The position numbers were made by a program, and so were the translations under genes. The notes beneath the pieces are model-generated. The model saw only the letters and a program-made list of their open reading frames with translations, was not told the DNA's origin and ran no database searches. Below, in pieces: positions 1 through 11,554 of a DNA stretch of 64,000 nt; the first letter of the stretch is position 1; each line of letters opens with the position of its first letter. This stretch comes from Stereum hirsutum FP-91666 SS1. Taxonomy: Eukaryota; Basidiomycota; Agaricomycetes; Russulales; Stereaceae. The stretch lies in NCBI RefSeq assembly GCF_000264905.1, contig NW_006763135.1:62001-126000 (forward strand), written 5' to 3'.

Positions 1-626
1 ATGCTGTGCTGGTCTTGAAAGCGTGCCGCCTAGGAAGGGTCTACACCAACCCTTCATGAGCATATTTAGAATATAGAACAATAAACGCGTATACGCACCC
101 TACGGCAGCACCAACTGTCCATGTGAGCGGAATCGCCCTGAACGCCCTCGCCCTATTTCCATCGTCCGTAATCTCATTCAACACCGTCTTCGCGATCCCC
201 AAGGATCCGTTGAAACATCCCTGGAAGAATCGACTGATGACCAGGAGGTAGAAGGAGGGCGCAGAGCCGAAGGAGAGTATTGAGATTGAGAGGCCGAGGA
301 GGCCGAGGAGGAGGATGGGACGACGGGCATAGCGGTCGGAGAGACGGGCGCAGAAGACGACAGAGAGGGATTCCCCGATGTAGAATACAGATTCCTGGAT
401 TTGGAACGTTGAGAGGAGAGAAAGAGTGGGAAGAGAGAAAGGGACGTACGATGATGCCGGCGTAGTAGCCCGTTTTTGTGTCGTCATCTCCAGTGATTCC
501 TGACTCGCGGATGAAGGCGTTGACGAAGGGGTCGATGACCGTCGCGCAGAGCGGTTCTGTCCACATTATGAGCACAATCAGCCAGAACTCGCGAGGGAGT
601 GAAGACCGCGTCGGTGCGTTCACCAT
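1..626 (-). CDS. MFS transporter, 5' part, truncated by window edge
   Basis: Major facilitator superfamily membrane transporter, resembling the fungal multidrug/ZRT-like drug:H+ antiporter group. Exons on the minus strand are 450-626, 99-394 and <1-40. Both introns have GT/AG ends and keep phase (0, then 2). The start is the first ATG (626) ahead of PREFW. Helix 1 reads LIVLIMWTEPLCATVIDPF. The loop 2-3 signature SDRYARRPILLLG matches the MFS G-x-x-x-D-(R/K)-x-G-R-(R/K) motif in a slightly degenerate form. The later segment SRFFQGCFNGSLG and the end VGPFLGGTLSRP fit helices 4-5 of this family. About 170 residues, roughly the first five helices, are present; the rest lies outside the window. 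Substrate cannot be told. Confidence 0.85.
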
Positions 627-2915
627 TTTTTGTCTGGCGGAGAGGAGGAGGACGACGGCGAGGGGTGGCTGAACAACGTCGGTTCTTGAGAGAGCATGTC
701 GAAGCCGTAGACAGCGCTGTTATCCTCCAATCGAGCGAGAGCATTCACGGATGCGAAGAGCTTTCAACGCCGTCTAAGTCGACACGACAAATTGCAAGAT
801 AAGCAAGAGTGACAAGATGCATGATGTGGAATCGACAAACGCCAGTCCTTCAGAGAACAGAGCGACTCGAAATCCTGTTGACCTTGGAAAGGTTTGTTTC
901 GTCATGCAAATAAATATGTGGGGCAGAATGGTGAAGATATCCATGAGACAAATGAGAAGCTGGCAATGACTTGAGCATACTTTGCAGACGACACGGTGAT
1001 GCAGGTTGAGCCCAAACTTCATTCTGGTCGTCATTCCCGATATGGATGGCTTCCCAGCGTGTCGCAGACGTTGGGTGGCGTCCATAGTGGGCGCCACTTC
1101 CACCCTCTCCTTTAACCACGACCACGACGTCAATTTTTGATCTTGCTTGCCTACATACATGCTATCAGAGAGACCACACTGTAACTCCTCTGCTCACTGT
1201 CCTCACCATCTCAACACGCACTGGCCAGCTTCGGTGTAGCTTCTTGTCAGCCTATTGCTTTGGCAGACTCCCGTCGCGACGACTCGCGAGGAAATTGTCA
1301 AGAAGCCCGAGCTGTCGACACGGGATGATACTTCATGGCTCCAGTCTTCTTATTGTTTGTCGCGACCAGATACTTATGCTCTATTTGATGAGTTGGCTTT
1401 CTCGTGGTCCATGTATGCATATCCTCATTCTAAACTAGTGAACGGAACGACTGCGCGCCCCAACCCACAGTTCTCTTGCTTGTACTCGGGGCACTTTGGA
1501 TGTTCCACCTTTCTCGCGGGTGCTCGTAACCGTTCATTTTGTGCTCTTCAGACGTTGTTGTTTGAAGCGCTGAGTTGGATCCCGAAGTCGGGAAAGGGAG
1601 GAGATATGTTCCCGGCATCACATCATCGCCTTCAGACCGCCTCGGTGTGTGTTCTCTTCAAGTAGTGCTAATAATGCCACCACATTTGACCTGACCATAT
1701 ATAATGCATCGTTATATCAGTGCGTTTATTCTACTTTTTCTGACTAAACTTGCCTAACTCCAACGATGTCGAGTGCCGAATACCTAAGGCCAAGCAAATC
1801 ACTCCACCACGCTATCTATATCCCCAGGCCTCCGTCACCATGAAGATGTCGAGACAGGAATAGGGCCGCTACAAATGGTGCAGTTCATTTTGGGGTCATT
1901 ACCGTGGATTTTTGTTCACCTGAGTCACTGCCGCAATTTTCCTCCTTGATCGCCAGCAAACTCTGCGCGCAATAAAACAACTGGACACTCATTGTTGATT
2001 GCATATGCTCCTTCCAGTCCTTGCGTGTCGACTCAAATAAGACGATACCTATTTTAAGTAAGTCACTTCAGTTTCCACCATCGAAAACTTGACAGGCGTA
2101 CTCACCATCACATCAGATCATGTTTCATTACACTCTACGGTGAAAGGCACTCGTCTCGACGCAATCTCACCATCATCGCTATTGTAGCTATGCATGCATG
2201 TTGAGGGCGTAGACTCTACCTCGCGTTTTGAATGACGTACGGACGAGCATTATTTTGATGGGTTGTCCTGATGAATCCTTAGCTGCATGAGGTCGCCGTA
2301 GACAATTTCACTGAGGATAGCCATGCCATCCAGGTGTAGTGTACCGTTCCGCACCCTTCAATCTTCACGATCAAAAGGAGGCGCCGACCGTACTGCATTA
2401 TAGACGGAATATGCTCCGGTTCTGCGAATGATGCGGCGGATGGCCCAAATATCACCTGGACTGTGCGGCAGAACGCCTGTCTTGAGGTATGTTTTCCTTT
2501 CTATCCATAGTCCTTTGTGGTCTCACATCTTTTTGTACTGCAGCCGTCGAATCTGATAGAAGAAAACATACAGGGCTGTCCCTTCCCTAAGGTATGCTAC
2601 TGATATAATGCCTATATGCGGATCGATCCTCTCGCAGCCTTCGTGGCGTGTGAAGGGGCGTACCATTAAGATATGGGCATCTGTTTCTGCTTGCGTTCGA
2701 GTACCCGCCTTGATGATTCGGGATTGGATATCATGGTGATATGAATGATTTATTGGTGTTTCAACCCAGCCATCTCGCTGTTTGTGTCATCAGTGAAGTC
2801 GTCGGGTGCTCTCCTCGCTCCATAAGAACTCTCGGTGGCGAGTTGAAATGTACGCATAGTCCTCTAACCCCTCCAGAACCATTGTATCAACACCATCGTC
2901 TACACGGAGAGTCAT
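627..2915. other. intergenic stretch without a recognisable gene
   Basis: About 2.3 kb between the MFS gene and the 7-TM gene. Only short open frames are present on either strand, with no family signature, coherent splice pattern or RNA gene that I can recognise. It probably holds the promoter regions of both neighbours. Confidence 0.5.
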
Positions 2916-4495
2916 ATGATGTCCAATAACCTAACCGTGACGACTGTTCAGCCCGACGTTCTTAGAACAGACGTCATCGAGGCAGCTTTAGGTATGGGTG
3001 TGTGGGGTACGTATATCTTGGCTCTCCATGCACCACAGCAAACTGCTGACCGTCCTCTCCCAGGAATATACAGCGTTCTCTTCGTCGCGGCGACGTACAC
3101 CCTCATGTAAGTCCAGATCCCACGTCGTTGCCTGTACTGGAAGGGAAACTGATTTTGTACTCAATACCGGCTTGGAAAGAACACAAGGGTTGAAGAGCTC
3201 AAAAGCACGCCGGGTTCTCCTCCCTCTGACAATCGTGATGTTTTCTGGGGCATGCGTTGTCGAGATCACCTACATCTGGAGCTTCATAATCAACATACAA
3301 AAGATCTCGTACCCGGCTTCTCTGGCCCCAGTTCACCAGTACGATCAAATCTACAGGTGTCTCGTAGTTTTTAGTCGAGTGAATGTCAGTCCAACAAGTC
3401 TTCCTACAGCATATATCGCTTTGATTTAGGCTCACCTCTCCACTATTTCTTCATCAGTATATAATAAGCGATGGTGTAGTTTGCTGGCGAGCATGGGTCC
3501 TGTATCCATACAGCAAACGAGTCCGGTTTCTTCTTTCGCTCTGCATGCTGTGTAGCATGGGTGAGTGGGCAGCTTAGGCTTCTGATCCTGTGGGATTTGC
3601 ATTCATTGAAATATACTATAGCGGCGTCATTTGTGGATGGTACACTCTCGATCCGATACGAAACGCGAAACCACGTCAACTTGACCGATAAAGAGTCTCT
3701 CTCGCTCTTCATCCCACTTCTCTTCACGAATGTAGTGGCTACATCGTTGGTCGGTTGGAAGTTTTGGTTAGTACAAGCCACTCAATCATACCCCACGTCA
3801 CCGCAACCATTTCATCCTCTCAATGGCGTTCACGTACACTTCGCAGGCAATGTCGTCGCGACATAGCTGCAAGTATTTCGCACGACGACGGGGCGATGGT
3901 GAACAGGTCTGCTGTCGTACGAGTTTTGACACTCCTTGTCGAGTCAGGGTTCCTTTATATCTTATACTGGGTAACTTCAAACAGCAGCTAGATACTACTC
4001 AGAAACGTGATTAACGTCGCATCTTTCGGTGGTAGATTATCACAATGGCGAGCGCTCTCTCCATATTAGGTGGTCTAGCGGACGGTATATTCGAGTGCAT
4101 TCTTCCGCAGGTAGCTGTACGTACTCTAATCTTTCCTCTCTTTACTCTTTCACTCACCGCACATTTCTTTGACTCACGACTTCGCACAGGGAATATATCT
4201 GAGTGTAGTCATCCTCGTCGTCTCTCTCCAGAACCCATCCAATCCATCTGCATCCATTCTTACAACCACCGGGGTCGAGGGTTATCCTTCCGGAGCTATG
4301 AGATTTGCATCTGCGCATAACTCTGCCGGTACACGGTTATTTGGCACTCGTGGTATGAATTCGACTGGGCGCGGACCGGGTGCACCTTGCATTGGTCCAA
4401 GTTTTGTGGAGAAGGTGGAAGGGCTGGGGAGAATGGGTTTGGAGGAGAGTGAACAAGGGTCGGGCGAGGGTCTGGGTGCAAAAACATCTATGTAA
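2916..4495 (+). CDS. seven-transmembrane protein, basidiomycete family of unknown function
   Basis: Eight exons give a closed frame of 352 aa: 2916-3006, 3064-3106, 3180-3356, 3469-3560, 3622-3766, 3847-3970, 4036-4116 and 4190-4495. Introns are 57-112 bp with GT/AG ends. Hydrophobic segments include GIYSVLFVAATYTL, VLLPLTIVMFSGACVVEITY, the segment around DGVVCWRAWVLY, LFIPLLFTNVVATSLVGWKFW, VLTLLVESGFLYILYW and GIYLSVVILVVSLQ. The (I)SDG-VV-CWRAW and LLVESG-x-x-Y-x-x-x-W motifs are what I recall from a large Agaricomycete 7-TM family that lacks a known ligand or role. The last 80 residues are a Gly/Ser-rich, probably cytoplasmic tail. ATG 2919 is an equally good start. Exons 3 and 4 use less typical acceptors (aaag, ataag), so those borders are the least certain. 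Confidence 0.75.
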
Positions 4496-6094
4496 GTTTG
4501 ATGGTCATTCGGTTATGGGGAGAAATGACAGTGTACTTCGAGGTGTATGAATGAACGAGGGAAACACATCTCGTTTCATGGGTAAAGCATTCTCAGAGTC
4601 TCATCGACATAACATATTCTCCGAAGAAACGAGAGTATAAAATCGCTTGCAAAGGTCCATGAATCTCAATCGTGCATAGTTAGGCCGCGTCGCTGGCAGT
4701 CGATTCGACTCGAAGAGGGAGAAAAATCGCCAGCCACACTTCCGCACTCACATTCAATCGGAGTTTACGGCTGAGCCGGCTCGGCCTATCCTAACCACCT
4801 GGCGATGACGCTTTCTCGTACGAGCTCGTTCTCTGTCTCTCGGTCACCGTCTGGCTCCCTCTGCTTCAATCCCGTGCAGCCGACTCGTACCAAGACAACC
4901 TCACAATTCAGCATTATAAGTAGTCTGAAACCTATGTCGTCAAAATCGACGTCATTTTCCTAATTGCAGTCTCTAAGCCATCCCAAAGAGTCGATCCGAC
5001 GCGCTGTAACGCCGGACCAAGGGAGGCTTGGTTGTTCGCATGATCGCCCTCGTTTCCTCCGTCGTTCTCAGCACCGTAGCCAAGCCTTGCACGCACAAGA
5101 CACATGCTAGCTCCGTGGATGCTGCTTATAATATCATGGCTCTGTGTCTATGCTTCTGCCTGGGTTGGAAGCTGAGCATCGCTATCACGGTCATGTTTCC
5201 ACTAGTTTCCAATCACTTTCAACATATCTCACACTTGGACCTTTAGGAATGTGCACAAGGCTTCTTCACCGCACAGAAACCACCGGCGTTGGAGTCTACC
5301 AGCATTTTTCCGAGTACCATTGAGGGTTGTCGGACATCGGCCAAATCGCACAACTCTGGCGGACTATTTTGGGATTGCCTCCGGATCACCGGACCTCGCC
5401 GAACGCCACCCATTCCCGTCAGCCTCTGTCAGGACTCGCAGGACGTCGCACACAATTGCGAGCAGTGACCAGGCATTGCAGAGCTGGAATCACAGTCCTC
5501 CGACGGGCCCATCCATTCTTGCTGCATGGCAGGGGCGACACCGCCTGCCAGTGCCGTTGACCCCAGACGAAACGAGCGCCACACAGTCATCGTGCATACG
5601 CTTGATTACGTGCGCTGTTGATTTTCGTCGTCGTCGACCTTCAGGTTGGCCTTCCTTTCTTACGCGACTCTCGACGTTGAGACGTGCTGCTCTCTCGCGC
5701 CTATAGTGGATCCACACCCTGGCAACCCCTTCCGGGGCAGTCGTGAAATTGTGGATCCGTCGCGTGTACCGCTTCGTTCATTGTCCAAGACCGGCCGTCG
5801 TACTGTCGCGCAACCCTCACATGACCCAGCGCGATACTTCGAGAGGATAGAGGGCCAATTTATGTGATGGGAAGCTTCCTTAGGCAGTGGATTAAGGCAT
5901 TACTAGTGTGTCTTTCCACTTTTTCCATCCACCGACTTTCGCTGACTGAGCTTGCCGTGCTCATTTATCTCCAGACTCGTCTCTTGCTACGTTTAGTCCA
6001 TAACACTCAATGTACTATAACATGTGCCATAAAAAATAGTATGTTGTTTCGAGTATTGGTATCGTGTGCGAAGGAAACCAGCGATATGTAAGAA
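4496..6094. other. intergenic stretch without a recognisable gene
   Basis: About 1.6 kb between the 7-TM gene and the Plavaka transposase. Short open frames (for example 5251-5706 on plus) show no family pattern, signal peptide or splicing partner. The right part presumably includes the 3' end of the Plavaka element, but I could not locate a CACTA-type terminal repeat here. Confidence 0.5.
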
Positions 6095-9000
6095 CTAGTA
6101 TGAGTCAAAACCGGCGGCTGCTAGGATGTCGCCGTCGTCCGGCTCTTCGCCTGACCCTCCTTCGTCATCGGAATCCTCGTCATCGTCAGAATCCTCTTCG
6201 TCTGAGTCGCTCTCGTTGTCCTCTTCCTCACCCTCTTCATTTTCTCCTGGAATGTCTTCCCCAACCGCTTCCGGTACGACTCCGACTTCCTCGGCTCCTT
6301 CATCATCCTGCCACAATGCACCGGCTGCCGGGACATCGAGTCGAAGGCTTTCGTTGCATGAACTAGTGCTCCTGTGCCCTACACCACCGCCGCGGAAACG
6401 CATAACCATATCTCGATCAACGAACCTAGCAATATGGTTTATTATCACGAGAACGGTTGAGACACCCATCCGAGGGTAATAAAAGATATAAGACTCACAT
6501 ATTCACGTACATGGAGTCCCAATCGTCCTCCTCGTCCTCGATGTTCTTGCCATGGGAGCGAGCGAGTGAAGGACTGGCGAGGAGTGTGGATGTACGGCCA
6601 TAGTGGTACGCAGGAATGATGTGTGCGCCGCGGACAACATCAGCCGGGTTGACGAAGCCAAAGGCATCCGGTACATCTTCGTGGACGAAGCGGAGACGAG
6701 GAAGGCGTTTCCTCACCCAGCCGTAGTCGTTGACGGGATCGGTATACCAACGGACCCACAGGAACTCGAAACGCTGCCAGTCCCCCGCTTCGCCGTTAAG
6801 GCCACGGTGGCGTAGCATGCAATGAAACACGCAAATGACGCGTGCATACCAATATGGATGTGCGCCATCCCGCTCGTCGTTCGAAAGCACCATGATATCG
6901 CGACGCTTTCGAGGATTGATGGAGTCCTGAGCTCTACGAACGTCGTAGGTGGTGTAATTGATGCGAAGACGACGGTGGCGATAGAAGCGGTTTTTCTGGA
7001 TTTCGATGTTATCGCGCTCTTCAGGTGAGAACTCACGCTCCTCGATGCCCATAAGCCGTGCATATGCATGATCTATGAAACGGATAGCGAAGTCCTGCAG
7101 GGATTCAAAAAAAAAGGAAAAAGCCCAATGAGAGAATGACACAAGTATGTTGCTAAGGGACAAACCTTGAGGGCGGGATCAGTACCACCATGTGCATCTA
7201 GCCAGGTATCGAGCTCGACGACATCCCTTTGAGATTGCGCAATGTGGTGATGATCCTCCGGGTTTGTGTACGGAAGAGGCTCGTCGGTTCTTGAATTGCG
7301 CTTGCGACGACGTTTGGTTGTCTTGACTTGTTGGGAGGCGGGGTCTTCGTCGCCGGTTTCGCGTTCTACACTGCGTTCTACATCAGCACCCGCGATCTCA
7401 GGGTGCTCCTTGATTATGTTCGCGTACAGGCGCCGCATGAATCGTTCACGGGCTTCATGCTGAGCTAGCTGCTTCTCAAAATTGTTCTTGCTGGTCCGTT
7501 GGAATCGTTGCTTTGAAATAGGATGTGCCACTTCTACCTATATATATCACCGATGATTAGCGACAATGTACAACATTGGATTTTCAGCGAACAAACCCAT
7601 TGTGTGCTATAAATATCCGTAGTTCCGATATATCGTATAGCATCAGGGTAGTCAGCTAGTCTGTGTGTCTTGTAGGTACATAGATTGAACGGTTTGGGTT
7701 TGGATGTGGCGACGGTGGGTGGTGGCGCAGGCTGAGTCGTAGTGACAGTAGTTGTCGAGTAGTCGGAGGTGGTATTCGTGGCGGCGGCGGCGCGTTCTGC
7801 TATTCGAAGCTCGCGTCTCGCCCGGGCTCTAGCCTCTCGTGGCAGCTCGAATGTTGTGAAATAAGTGCAGGTTTTGTCTGTGAACTTTCGCAGCGAGTTC
7901 CCAGCCTCGATGCAGATGTTGTCGAACTCTGCTAAGGTAGACGTTAGATGAAGGCGCATTTTTCCGTATGCATGCCATGATGAAAGGTCGAAAAGGAGGT
8001 CAGAGATAGTTTTGTCGTGTTCGTCGGGGAAAAGGCCCTCAAAGACTGGGATGGCGCACTAAAGATCAGAAGTTGAGTGCATGAATTGGCGATACCGGTG
8101 CTCTTAACAACCATGACAGACCTGTAAAAGATCCTCAAAATCCCGCGCGGCAAGCTTCTTCATGAGGGACGCGTTTCGATGAAAACGCCGTATCGTATCA
8201 CGACCAAAAGTAGGCACCTGTCGGTAACTGGACAACGTCAATTGTGGCACTTCTGGGGGTTCAGATAAGAGTGATATACCGTTCATTCAGGATATCCTCC
8301 TTTCCTTCCTTGAGAGCGAGGATGATACGAATTAAATGAGTGAATATTGCCTTCCAGACACCGAGTTCAAACTCGTGTAGAAGGTCGACTAGTAAGAGAA
8401 CATAATAATTAAACTGTTCGAGGAGGTCGAGTTGGTCGAGCTTGGAAAATGCGTTCTAGATAGAGCCTAATAGTCAGTAATGCTGGAAGGAGATAAATGA
8501 ATCGATACATACACGGATAGGAACGGTAGAATATTGCATTATCTCATCTATGCTGGCAGCGTTGACTGGCACTCCAGACTCGTAGATCGCACGGCGGGCA
8601 TGCTCGACCTGGACCCGGCGAGGGTGGTTGTCGATGCGAGTCTTCTGCTGCCGGGTGTGCATATCCGACTTCATGCCGACCTTCCGAATGTCTTGCTTTT
8701 TGACGAGACAGCTTGGGCAGGGGCAAGTGCCGAGGTTCTTGATATTTGCGATGAGAACTCTGTGCGAGTAAGGTGGAGTGTCAGTACAATGCAAAAACGA
8801 TTCGGGAATAGGAAAACTTACTTCTCTGGGTAGTCCGCAGAGTATGAGAAGAAGCGAGGGAAGAGGCGGCGAACAATACCGTCGCCACAACGGACGAGAA
8901 TACCATTCTTGTATGCCTCAAGAAACTCAGGATCGAGGAGAAGGTCCCAGATAAGCTGGAAGAGATCACGCTTGCAGTGCGTGAGGACTTCGGGTTTGGC

Positions 9001-10641
9001 ACTGTGTCCGTAGGCCTGTCGATATGTGTCCTGGAATGTCTCAGGAAGCTATATAGAACGAATGTAATGGTGAGATCAAAATGTATGATGAACTATAATA
9101 GAAACTCACCGAGGGAATGTAGGCGAGGTGATGACATGAATGAGAAGATGACTTGCCCAGCGTGTATTTTGACTGAGCGCCAGCCCTCAGGTAGAAGGGC
9201 CACAGCGAAGCATCGCCGAATTGGGCTAGATGTGTTGCGTCCGATCCCAGAAGCAAAGGTGCGACGATGTATTCACAAGAGTCAGAGTCGCCAGGAAGGC
9301 GCGGAAGAGAGGAGATCGCAGCGTGAGCTTCGAGCATAGCAGGGGAAGAGTACAGTTCGCCGTAAATCCGCTCGTCTAGACCACCGGGCTCCTCTGGTTG
9401 TATATATTGCTCGAATGGGGTAGTGTGCAGAGTGGGAGCGATAGCCTCGTCTCCGTAGACCTCACGAACTATGTCGAGGATCTTCCGATGACGAATATGC
9501 TCGACAATCAAAGGAGGCGCGGATTCTTCGGACTCCCACTTTACCTTTGCACATGGCAATCGCAGTGTCACGGACGAATCAATCCAGCCGCTGTCAGAGC
9601 GTAGAGGATTGGCACTATCCTCAAGGTACTTGTCGAGGCGCTTACTCTCACGGGCGAAGTTAAAGTCCTTCACGTCGCTCGCCGGAAAATGTTGAACCAG
9701 CTTACTGAGTCGCGTCGTCTCCGGTCCCGATTTGACTCGAGGACCCGAATAGTGCCAGTACATCATAAGTGCTGTGCCTAGGTTCTCGAACGGTGCAAAA
9801 GGGTTGTCAGAGTCGGAAGGAAGGTCGGATGAGAGACCGCCACCAGTAGAAGTCGTGGTTGCCGATGCAATCGATGGGTGTTGGAGTGTTGGAGTATCGC
9901 ATATACTGTCGAGGGACGCCCCGAGCTCGGGTATGTGGGACGGCTTGTTTGGATAGACGCGATAGACGCCGAGTTCGTTCGGTGTTGTCGTGACAGGTAT
10001 GGGAGCAGGTCGCTGTGGCGTGAGTGGTTCAGAGGCGGGAGGCAGAGGTGCAGGCGGTTGCGGAAGTTCGATTGGGTTCGGGGTCGGAATATGAGACATC
10101 TTCTTGGCTTCAAGACCCGGTACATAGTCGATTAGGCGTTTTGGTGCACGTATAGGGCGACCGGAACGTCGAGAACGGAGCACTTCGGCGGCGGGTAGAA
10201 TACTGTCCTCTGTGATCATCTATTTGCCAAGAGAATAACGATATCAGGATGAGTCTACGTGAACATAGAGATGAATCGAGGTGCAACTCACGGCATTGAC
10301 ACTGTCCTCAATGGGTGATATACGCAAGTCGCCATCTATATCGATCGGTGCCTAAAGAAAAAATTGTTACTACAATCAAGTAGAGATATAGAAAAGACGA
10401 CATTCACCGTGTTATGTGAACCGCTGCTGGACGCGACTGGTAGCGCTGTTAGATCGCTTCGTGGAGCGAGATGGATGCGTTTTGAGCTCCCAGAAACATC
10501 TGCTGCAGGAGCGCCGGGGCGTTTCACTGGTACAACCTTCCGTGCTCTGTCTTGATCACATTTTTCTCGATGTTTCAAGAGCTGGCGATTCGTTGTAAAA
10601 GTGTCTTTGCTGCAGCCGGGACATTTGAGCCTTGGAGGCAT
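6095..10641 (-). CDS. Plavaka-type (CACTA/CMC) transposase, apparently full length
   Basis: Multi-exon transposase reading from 10641 to the stop at 6095-6097. The N-terminus MPPRLKCPGCSKDTFTTNRQ begins a C2H2-like zinc finger (CPGC ... HREKC). In order follow a proline-rich linker; IVAPLLLGSDATHLAQFG (about 9260-9200), the SDAT-x-L block typical of Plavaka; IANIKNLGTCPCPSCLVKK (about 8750-8690) with its CPCPxC knuckle; LLVDLLHEFELGVWKAIF (about 8390-8340), a core catalytic-region signature; VPTFGRDTIRRF (about 8220-8180); LRINYTTYDVRRAQDSINPR (about 6970-6910); HPYWYARVICVFH; and FVDRDMVMRFRGGGVGH (6430-6370). The C-terminus is acidic (EEDNESDSDEEDSDDDEDS). No frame break was found in these blocks, so the element may encode an active transposase. 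Neither the element ends nor a target duplication were identified. Exact exon borders were not all resolved. Confidence 0.85.
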
Positions 10642-11554
10642 GTTGGAGATATTCGGAGAGGGTGTGGTGGTGATGGGAAAGACCAATGAAAGACGCGAGA
10701 ACGAAAGCCCCAGAATACAGGAAGTAAGGTAAATTTGTTCGGGCCGATGGAGCGAGACCCGGAGCATAAATGAGCGATGCCTTATGGCTGCCATCAAGAA
10801 GCACAGTTTAAACTCGAAGGCCGGTGACTCCATGAAAGCTGCAGGTAGACAAGTGATCATTTCACAGTCCACCATCTGTCCATAAGTGTTAAGTTTGCCG
10901 GCTGGAGGTCAGTGCTTTTCAAAAGATAATAGCGTTGAAAATATCCCCGACTTCATGTAGAGTGATCCTTCCTCAACATACATTTATGACGAGGATCAAA
11001 ACCCACCGGTCGCTGAGCGGATCAGTGTTGGCATCATGATATGCGAGCTTCCTCTTCGCAGAATGAAGTGTGTCGAGCCATAAAGCTAATGGACTACCTT
11101 TCCAGGTGGTCATGCAGAAAATACCCAACAGAGCTTTTGGAAAACCACTAGCATTCAAAGACCAAGGAGTCGTCCGTACGAGATCTGAGAGTCAAGAATC
11201 AAGCAGATGATAACGGGTTCCAAGCAGGTTCTGCGGATTAAGTATTGCAAAGTCGACTCGACACTCGAGTGAAGCCATCAAACAGCTAGGTATTTTCTGA
11301 CGGCCATTGAAAGGGATCCACTCGCACTGTAGTTCGTCAGAAAGTTATTCTCGTTTCACCTACTTGTGAGCGTCGTACACGGTACAGCGCGTGCCCAGAT
11401 GGTGGTCGTGCATAGCAAGATCGCAAGACGTCCGGATTGGGCGAGAACACCCCACGTGCTACGATCAAAATCAAACTCCGACCTCGTCCAAGTTCACTTA
11501 TATCCTGGGCGTGGCACCTCCGCTCGCTCGTTCTTCTTCCTCCCCTCCACCAGT
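10642..11554. other. divergent spacer between transposase and DUF6698-like gene
   Basis: About 0.9 kb between two genes transcribed away from each other. It should hold both promoters and perhaps one end of the Plavaka element. A short palindromic stretch around 11263-11276 (tcgacactcgagtg) is visible, but no clear CACTA-type terminus with a partner near 6 kb. Confidence 0.4.
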
